Source: Trematomus loennbergii (taxonomy: Eukaryota; Chordata; Actinopteri; Perciformes; Nototheniidae). Taken from it: 64,000 nt of DNA. The notes under the pieces were generated by a model that saw nothing but the letters and a program-made list of their open reading frames with translations, was not told the origin of the DNA and did no database searches. The DNA is taken from contig JAAOOA010000055.1 of the NCBI GenBank assembly GCA_012861695.1, positions 1,971,712-2,035,711 of the forward strand. Direction: 5' to 3'. Below are positions 27,508-64,000 of this stretch, piece by piece. Numbering within the stretch: the stretch's first letter is position 1; each line of letters starts with the position of its first letter. The position numbers and the translations under genes are program-made.

Positions 27508-27866
27508 CTGTAACTTCATAATTAACTACGTCTGAAAGCAGAAGTCTAGGGCAAACAATTGCAAGTCTCTTCAGTGCGCATGTCACAAAATGATTTAAAA
27601 AGAAAAGCCAAATTATGGAAAAACAAAAAAAATAAGTGACAATTTGAAAAAAAAGTAACATTTTGAAGAAAAAAAGTCAAATTCCGAGAAAAAAAGTCTA
27701 ATTTGAGATGCATTGTGGGAAATGTAGTTTATGGGCAATGTGCTTCTGTAAAGCGGCATGTAACTGTATAATAAACATATTATATTATTTGCAAGCTCTT
27801 GTGGGGCCACATGAAATGAAGTCGCGGGCCGGATTTGGCCCCCGGGCCTTGAGTTTGACACCCCTG
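27508..27866 (-). mobile_element. Truncated hAT-type non-autonomous element
   Basis: Reverse-orientation relative of the element at 57174-57657. It shares the terminus TGAGTTTGACACCCCTG, the adjacent GGCCCCCGGGCC-type segment, the word CCACAATGCATCTCAAATT (read on the - strand), and a stretch of AAAAAGTC-type runs. The other terminus is missing. No coding capacity. Confidence 0.8.
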
Positions 27867-28783
27867 ACCCTTTCATGGAAAATTCATCATCATACATTTG
27901 GCTTGAGTAATGATGAAATATAATGTTATTGGTTCTCATTGCTGCTTGAGCAACCACTGCACTATAATACTCAGCATCACTCCTGAGATTGCTCACTTGC
28001 CACACCCATGATTACCAATATTGACAGTGGGAAACGCGCATGTACATAAGGATGCTGTGCGGTGGGGGGTCCGCCTCTGTCTGCCTCCATGTTTCTCACA
28101 AGCACTGTCGCTAATATCAATTGTTTGTGTCCTAGCATGCAGGTATAAACGTGCTAAGGTGACTGTGTGGGTATATCTCGGTATCCATGCTTTAATATAT
28201 CGAGGCCCAGCCCTTTTCTGTCTGTGTGGAGCCGACCGGCTTCCTGTGTTGGTGCGGTTCTCCATCAAAGCTGCGTCAAGTCACACAGAAGCAGGACGAG
28301 TACAAGCGGAAATGAAGTGATGTTGCTTTCAAAATAAAATATATTGAGAAGAACAATTTGACATTCAGGCAATCAAAATAAGAAATTCTATAAAACAAAA
28401 CGGGGTAAATGTTTGATATAATAAAAGCTATGTTTACATATTAATGCAGCCTTAACTGTCATCCAATAATACAAACTACCTACACTGGTTATTGTCTTTA
28501 CTGATAAAAAAACACCTTGGAGTTATTTATTCTCATGTTTACACAAATAACATTTAAAACAAGTACAAAAGACAATAACAGAATAGAAGAAAATACAATA
28601 AATATTTACAACATATCTGAAAATTAATGAACAAATGTTCAAGGGAATAAACTGCAATAAAATAATACAGTAAATCTGAATATAAGATTTATGTCATTTA
28701 AATGCCTGTGTATTTCAGTGTCTTTAATCATAAACAGTGAACATGTAATGTAATGTAATGAACATGATGTTCCAGTGAAGCTT

Positions 28784-29045
28784 TTATTTTGAAACCCCTA
28801 AGCGGAAGTGTGTGTTTTCCGCCTGGCTTGTCTCCAGTGCTCCGGCAGGGAGAGAGCGCACAGGGAGCCGCTGCTGCCACCTCAACATGGAGTAGCGATA
28901 CCCAGCTTTTAGTGCTAAAAAGCGGATCCCACAGAGAGGAATACACCCCGGCTTCTGTCTAATACATCCTGCAGAAGTCCCGCAAATGATACAGCGGCCA
29001 TTATTTCTTTTAAACGCACAGGGAAGCTCGGCTTTTATTTGAAAG
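28784..29045 (+). promoter_or_regulatory. map4k4: map4k4 5'UTR and proximal promoter region with two uORFs
   Basis: GC-rich compared with its surroundings and directly upstream of the map4k4 ATG. It contains a minimal uORF (ATG-GAG-TAG, 28887-28895) and an 18-residue uORF at 28986-29042 whose TGA ends three bases before the main ATG. The transcription start is not determinable from sequence alone, so the 5' boundary is approximate. Confidence 0.55.
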
Positions 29046-57786
<28,741 letters not shown>

Positions 57787-60104
57787 TCGATATTTCCAGC
57801 ATGACGACCACAGCTAGGCAGTGACAAACAGATGACGATTGTGACCATGACCAACGACGACGAAGAAGAAGAGAACCGCCTCGACGGAGGGAACAGCTTC
57901 CTCTCGCTCGCTCGGGCAAACAAACCAACGGATTGGACTGTAATCATGACAAGACGCTAGGGACGGGTGTGTGTGTTTTGAGGGCGTTTTCTGATAGTTT
58001 AACTATATGACACCTACAGAAACCCCCCACGAGCCACCAGGTTACCCCTCGCCCTCCCTTTGAGCCGATCCCCTCCCCCTCGTCCCCCTGCGGGGCGTGG
58101 GATCTGTTGCCTGTTGATGGTAAATCTTTATGTGTCATAGTAAAACTTTGCATCGTGTACGTGTGTGAATGGAGGAAACACTGAGCATGAGAATGACTGA
58201 AGGGACGATGAGCGCGGCCGTTACTGTATCGAAGATTCTTTCTGCGCCGTTAGTAGCTGTGTTTAGTCCTGGTTCTGTTCAGGTGAAACTACTCCCACCA
58301 CCACGGTAGATTTCCACGTCAAGCATGTCATTTCACTTCACAGCCACATTAATAACGCTTGACCTGTAAATCTGCCTCTGGATCTTCACTTTTTTTGCCT
58401 TCTCTTCCTTAAAGTGAAGATTTTTTTAAGGGACCTTCTTGATATATCCATTAAATACAGGGTACTGGATATCAGCGTGTACATACTAACTACATCCACC
58501 TTGTAGTCTTCAGACTCTCCCAGGTTTTACAGACACTATCTCGACTTTTACCACATTGCCTCAGTAGGTTATGTTGGACAGAAAAACAGAAGTAGCCCTG
58601 TTTATGACGGCATGTTGCGTTGGTGTTAAATTAGCTCCAGTTTTTCATACACTGTATATTTTGTATGTGGCTCGCTGCACATAAAAAAGCGTGAGAATCA
58701 AGACACACCCATAGGTGAGTTTTAAAGGAGAAACCCACCTGCTTCAACTGGAAGAAAACGCAACCAAAAACCACAAATGGACCCAGAAATATGAGGTGGA
58801 TTTTCCCTTTAACATCAGTCATAAGTAGGGCTAGGATAAACTGTGAATTAGACATGCAGATTAAGCAAGTGGCCATTAAGGTAGCATGGAGGCCAGTGGG
58901 CAGAAGTGACGCTAAGGGAATGAAGGCATTCGACCTCGAGGGCTGAGAAGAAGATTTTGAATATCACACTCTACAAAAAATAGACGGAGGAAATCAGGAT
59001 CAGCTGATTGTCCTCCATCTGCACGACGTTTGAATTTCACAAAACTGTATTTTAAAGGACACTGGCTTAATGTTCAGGATCTCCAGCTGAGTAAAACTTC
59101 TCCGCAGCTTTTGACAAGTTAAATAAAGAGGTTTGGATTTTATGTACTGTAGAAACACTTTCATGTGATTAAATATTGGACCTCTTTTTGCCATTTTAGG
59201 CTTCAGACAGGAGAGTCCAACACTTTAACTGGATCATTACTGTTTCCCAGAATTGAATAACCTTCATTTGAACCTTCTCATCCTCTTAAAAACAAGGAAC
59301 GACTTGTGTGTCACTTCCTGTTCAAATATAGAATCCATCCTGCAAGCTGTGTGTATGTATGAATGAAAACTATATAACGAGACTCATGGACCCCCTTTCT
59401 TCACCCACTTTTTGACCCCGCTCTCAGTAAAGGTGGTGCCTTCACTGTCCAAGGTGGGACGTGCTGAGAGCTGCAGAACATGAGATGCTTTCACTGTCCC
59501 CATCCTCTTGTGAAAAAGCAAACGAAAGTCACGTTCTAATAGCAGTGTTACAAAACCACTTCAGGCGGCGTGAACTAAGCGGCATATTTTTAACTCTGAC
59601 TTAGTTTTAGTCTTGTTTCTGCAATTTTTATTATGTAACCCTTCAGATAAGTATGCGACTGCAGTGGTTTTAAATTGTAATGCACACCTTATGTTGAAAA
59701 TGTTTACAGAAGCAATTGTTTTGTTAAACCAATGTGCATCGATATGAATATTTATGGTTTATTTTGAGGGCCGTTTCTCCCTGTTTTGTATTTTGTATTA
59801 TTCCCTTTTTGTACTATCATTTAGACGTTTGTGTACAGGAATGATCAACTACTCGCTCACCTTCTGGATTACACAAATCTGAAGTGGGATTTCACTGATT
59901 ATTTTACACCGTGCACAGTGGGCCCCTGGCTGTGTGGCAGCGTGGATCAAATGTTTTCTACCACCCAGGTGCCAGGTGACATGTGTGTCCCCCCCCCCCC
60001 CTTTCAAACGTCTCTGCCATGCCTCTCTAATTTATGTCCTCTCTGTGTGTACTATGGGAATTACTGTATTTTCCTGAAGGTCTTTTTTTTTTCCATTGAA
60101 TAAA
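57787..60104 (+). other. map4k4: map4k4 3'UTR with polyadenylation signal
   Basis: No further coding exon follows the TAG at 57784-57786. AATAAA at 60099-60104, preceded by a T-rich tract, is the best signal, implying a 3'UTR of about 2.3 kb. I did not identify specific microRNA sites. Confidence 0.65.
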
Positions 60105-61329
60105 ATCAGAAGTAATTTACAGTGTGGTGTCGTTCTTTAAATAAAAAAACACAATTACAAGTAAAAGTCCTGTGTTAAAATGAGAGATGTAATTTTAAAG
60201 TAGTGTTGCGACCCCTCCCTCTGCTCTGTATGTCAGTCAGGGAGGGTCGTTAGTCAAAGTGGGGACACCTGTGAGAGTCTCCACACATGTGAGTGTCTCC
60301 ACAGAGGTTACAATACAGGCCTCAACGTCTCTGTTCTGTTCCAGGAGCAGCTCGGTTCGTCACTTGCTGCTACACACAAGCACACACACTTATATTCACC
60401 CTTACTTTGATCCTTTAACTCTAATGTATGCCTTTGTGTTTTTTGTATTATTATTCCTTTTGACTTTGGGGTTAAATAAGTAAATCGTTTGTTCTGCATT
60501 TGAAGTTAGAATTTGTGAACTACTTAACTAAAGCTTTCAGTCATGCACAAAAGTAAAAACCGTATTTGATTCTTTTTCTAGTGTAGTGTAAAGTGGTTCG
60601 AAGTCGATTTAACCTTCTTAATTAACCTATTTCTTAGCATGTCAATATTACCCTTCTATAAAACAACTTCGAGTGTAAAGGTAGAGTTAAAACATATGAA
60701 AGCTCCTATTAACACTGCATTATCAAAATTGGTCCTGAAAATATTTTGAATTAAATATTTAAAAGCGACTTAATGCAAGGAAAAACTGTCCTCTATTTAA
60801 ATGTAAGTACCGTATTTGACCAGCAGAGGGCGCCATTGTGCAGCCCATTCCACTTAATATTGCTTCCTAATTTCTTGCCACATCAGTAAAGTTAGCCTTC
60901 ATACTCCACTATATAGTTTCCTCTTTTTGCCAAACTATTATCCGAAAGTCTTTAAGAGACATGATCCATTTACAAATAAGAAATTATTTGCAGGAGGATT
61001 TAAGATTACAGTGAATATAGCAACCGGAAGCAGATAAGAGTATTTGTATTTACCTTGATGCATTTACATAGAAATGTAAATTATTGTGTATGTAATAATG
61101 GTTGCTTTTGTTAAAATAACTCAATGATTGCGAAGTATATCGTTATTATAATGAAAGTAAAATATAATGATCTTTTTTAATCCCAAGATTCATTGTTGTA
61201 ACCTTTTTGTCTTTTTGTTATAGATGAACTTCCTATCTAATGAATCATAGGTAAGATGTATTATAAGTTATATCTCCATTTCCATGCTCCAAAAACTAAG
61301 CATGCATTGGCTTTTATTCTGAGAATCCC
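60105..61329. other. Intergenic AT-rich DNA
   Basis: No exon, RNA gene or recognisable mobile element seen between the map4k4 3' end and the CpG-rich stretch at 61330. Confidence 0.5.
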
Positions 61330-61485
61330 TCAGAGCGGAAGTGGCCTGTCTCCCAGCAGCTTGACGCGGGTTGGCTGGGTCACGCTGCAGCCAGCCGGAT
61401 GTTTTGCGTCGCCAGTATGTGACGGGAACATTTGCTCATTTCACCGAAGAAGATAATCCTGCGGCTCCAGGGCGGCGCTGGTCAG
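61330..61485 (+). promoter_or_regulatory. Candidate CpG-rich promoter and noncoding first exon of a downstream gene
   Basis: This stretch has many more CpG dinucleotides than its surroundings and contains an ETS-like GCGGAAGTG. It ends at a consensus donor, GGTCAG|GTGAGT (61485/61486). No long open frame runs through it, as expected for a 5'UTR exon. The gene it would belong to is not in the window. It could equally be a chance CpG cluster. Confidence 0.35.
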
Positions 61486-64000
61486 GTGAGTAGCCGACCA
61501 CAGTGTTAGTTTATATGCCTGGTTTGCTCCAGGACCTGTGGGAAGGTGTGGGTGAAAGCTGCAGAGAGGTCGTGACGGTGTGGTTTGCAGTGACCGTGCA
61601 CGCTACTTGCGCGCTCCCAAACACCCACCATGTAGTTTCTGTTGCTTGTAAAGCCCTTCAACAGGCGGATGCATGCTGTTGTTTATCACCTGGTTGACTC
61701 CTAATGCAGGGTTTAAAAGAGAGTAATGAGCCAACACAAGCTTCCACTAGTTCTGATGCATGAATCTGTCACCTCCCCACCTAGTGTTCATCTGTATGTG
61801 TCTGTGTCTTTGTTGCAATCAGCAGTGATTGGCAGGAGGATGTGATGTGAGCATGCACAAGCCCCAGCAGCTGTTTTATTTTACTACATTTACCCTTTAA
61901 CTTCTGTACATCCCCCACTGATTGCAAGTACTCAAATATTGTACTTTAAAGTAGCAGTACCATTGTAGGAATACTATGTTACAAGTAAAAGTCCTGCGAT
62001 CAAAATGTTACAAAAGTATTGGCATCAAATATACTTAAAGTACCAACATTAAAAGTACTTTTTATTATAATTGTTGATCAGTAAAGTGTTATCAAAGCTG
62101 GTAAAGGTGCAGCTAGTTTTAATGAATTTGTAGGGTAGCTTGTGAATTTACTTACTTTAAAATCAATAATCACATTATTAAATAAATGGTTTTCTAAGTT
62201 CAAACTCTTAATTTGATCAGGCCCTTTGCCTCTCTTGCTTTCCCCGTTATGAGTATTGATTTAGAAACACAGACATGGTGATCTTTGCCATGATATCCTA
62301 ATTTAATCCATACTGATTTGATGTGTATTCAGTGGTTTGTAAAGGGGGTCAGAGGACAGGTCAGAGGGGACAGGGGGGTCTCCTGCTGCTGTTAGGACCA
62401 TGCAGGGTCAGATTATGCATGCAACTCATTTATGGTATTTGTTTAAACCTGCCACATGGTTTCAATACTTACAAACCTACACGTATAGTAATTCATCTGC
62501 AACTCCTTTGCTGTTATCATTTGTAAGGTAAAATAGACCAACATTCCCTGGTCCAGCCAAGTGTTGTAATGTTTGTTGGTGAATTAAAGAGAGGGTAAAC
62601 TTACCATGTTTGGGTTAGACAATTACAATAGTCAGTTTTAAGAACTTATTACTGATCATATTTCAGTTTTCCAGTGTGTTAAGGATCAGAATAACAAACC
62701 GAGAGCAGACGGTGCAAACATGTTCTCTCCTCTCATTGCTCTGCTGTTGAACTGTGCAGCTTACATTAGTTTTGTGTGCACTCAGTGTCATCTGTCTGAA
62801 AAACGATCACACTGCTGCTGCTGCAGTTGTTGGAGCAGCTCACACACCTGTTTGTTTGGACAGATGGTGCACAGAGCGCTCCTCTGTCTCTGTGTGTGTG
62901 TATGTGTGTGTGTGTGCAGATACTGTGCAGCGGGTCAGCTGCTGTTTCCTCTCATCGCCCTTATCTCACTGGACAAGCCGACCCAGAACACACTCTTATT
63001 TAATCAGGCAGTTGCTTTCCTGTTGAGCCACTAAGCTGCATTTTATTTGCCACGTCGACAGAGAACACACTGACACCACAGACTGCTTTTTTACTTTTGA
63101 TTAATAACTATTTAGATGCCAAGATAAATAATGTGTGCCTTATCTTGCTGAACTAATATCTGCTCTCGTGTCAAAACTAAGGAGCTGGATCATACTGCAA
63201 CTATTTTGATAATGACTTTTCACTTTTTCTGCCTTATATGATAGAAAACTGCATCTCCTTGGGCTGTGGGACATTTGTTCATCCAAAATAAAATGGAAAT
63301 ATTCCAGAAGGGCTCTTGAGAGCGCAGGCCTCGCCCAAGGCTGAAAATACCAGTGTTTATCTGCAATGTGATTCAGATACACTCCAAAAATTAAATGGGT
63401 TCTTTAATCATCCATGCTCCACCCTCCCCCCCAGAAAATCTGGCCAGTACTTTTTACATAATCACACAGAAATCATAACCTCCTTGTCGGTGGTATAATT
63501 AAGCTTGTGAAATTGGCTGTGGGTGGAAAAAAGATCAGCATTTATTTACAGGTTTGTTCAGACCCGATGATCCCTTTCGCTGATTGCACCAATAGAGAAA
63601 CATTTGTTTGCATTTATTAATTAATACGACCCAAACTCTCCACGTCCATTTGCTCAGACTTCACCTGTAAGCAGCTCAGCATGTAGGCTTCTCCATATTC
63701 TTCTTTGCCGTGCTGGGTGCATTTTATTTAACTTCCTCCTTTTCGTCCCTATCCGTCGTATCTTGAGTGCCACATTGCTGCATATTGTGTGCACGCTCTG
63801 GTTAGTACAATTAGTAGAGTGTTGCAAAGTGTCCCACAAAAGTAGTTCAGTATAACAATGTTTTTATATTTTCCCATCCAGTTTTTTTTTATAAGGACAC
63901 TCCTGCAAATACATATATTAATTTATTAGAGCTGCAACAGCAAGTCACCCGTCTCAATAATGTTAGGGACAGATGCCCTTTCTCTGTTTTATATCACATA
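61486..64000. other. No supported gene; possibly first intron of a downstream gene
   Basis: AT-rich unique sequence with a short GT run at about 62889-62917. No exon with coding potential and splice sites is visible to the window edge. Confidence 0.45.

Larger units (their letters stand above)
26508..28783. other. Intergenic region between chst10 and map4k4
   Basis: No gene is supported. It contains a GT microsatellite (about 26910-27023), a truncated hAT-type element (about 27508-27866) and AT-rich unique sequence. Open frames at 28021-28320 have no splice context or recognisable family. Confidence 0.55.

Overview
This window is vertebrate nuclear DNA, most likely from a teleost fish. The genes are intron-rich with canonical GT-AG junctions. 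Long CA/GT microsatellites and many short non-autonomous DNA transposons of fish type lie between and inside them. Three genes (rpl31, chst10, map4k4) belong to the conserved neighbourhood found on human 2q11.2-q12. All four supported genes lie on the + strand.

Layout: 1-7733 has no supported gene, only simple repeats and a degenerate AT-rich repeat block. 7734-12150 is an 11-exon ZP3-like egg-coat gene with polyA signal at 12549. 12555-19850 has no gene but carries a piggyBac-type element (17883-18782, TTAA on both sides) with a LINE 3' end and a long GT repeat nested in it. 19860-22043 is rpl31. About 22800-26507 is chst10, the HNK-1 sulfotransferase. 26508-28780 is intergenic with a truncated hAT-type element. 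About 28784-60104 is map4k4, with 32 coding exons, a 9-kb second intron and a roughly 2.3-kb 3'UTR. 60105-64000 has no coding gene, but 61330-61485 looks like a CpG-rich promoter with a noncoding first exon of a further gene.

The genes are functionally unrelated: an egg-coat glycoprotein, a ribosomal protein, a Golgi sulfotransferase and a cytoplasmic Ste20-family kinase. Nothing here is an operon-like system, and I found no convincing undescribed molecular machine.

The most interesting structure is in map4k4. Exon 13, which encodes coiled-coil sequence, sits between two copies of the same tRNA-derived SINE in opposite orientation. They share a perfect 76-nt inverted repeat that begins only 36-59 nt from the splice sites, a good setting for circular RNA, exon skipping or RNA editing. 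Exon 14's splice donor abuts a 190-bp CA repeat. A complete 25-bp perfect hairpin made only of two transposon ends lies in the intron after exon 16.

A caution for users: at least eight 1-2 base frame breaks interrupt otherwise strongly conserved exons (one in the ZP gene, one in chst10, six or more in map4k4), several at C or G runs. Consensus sequence error is the simplest explanation, so naive translation truncates these proteins. All identities rest on reading translated exons and recalled family sequences; no alignment or database search was run.
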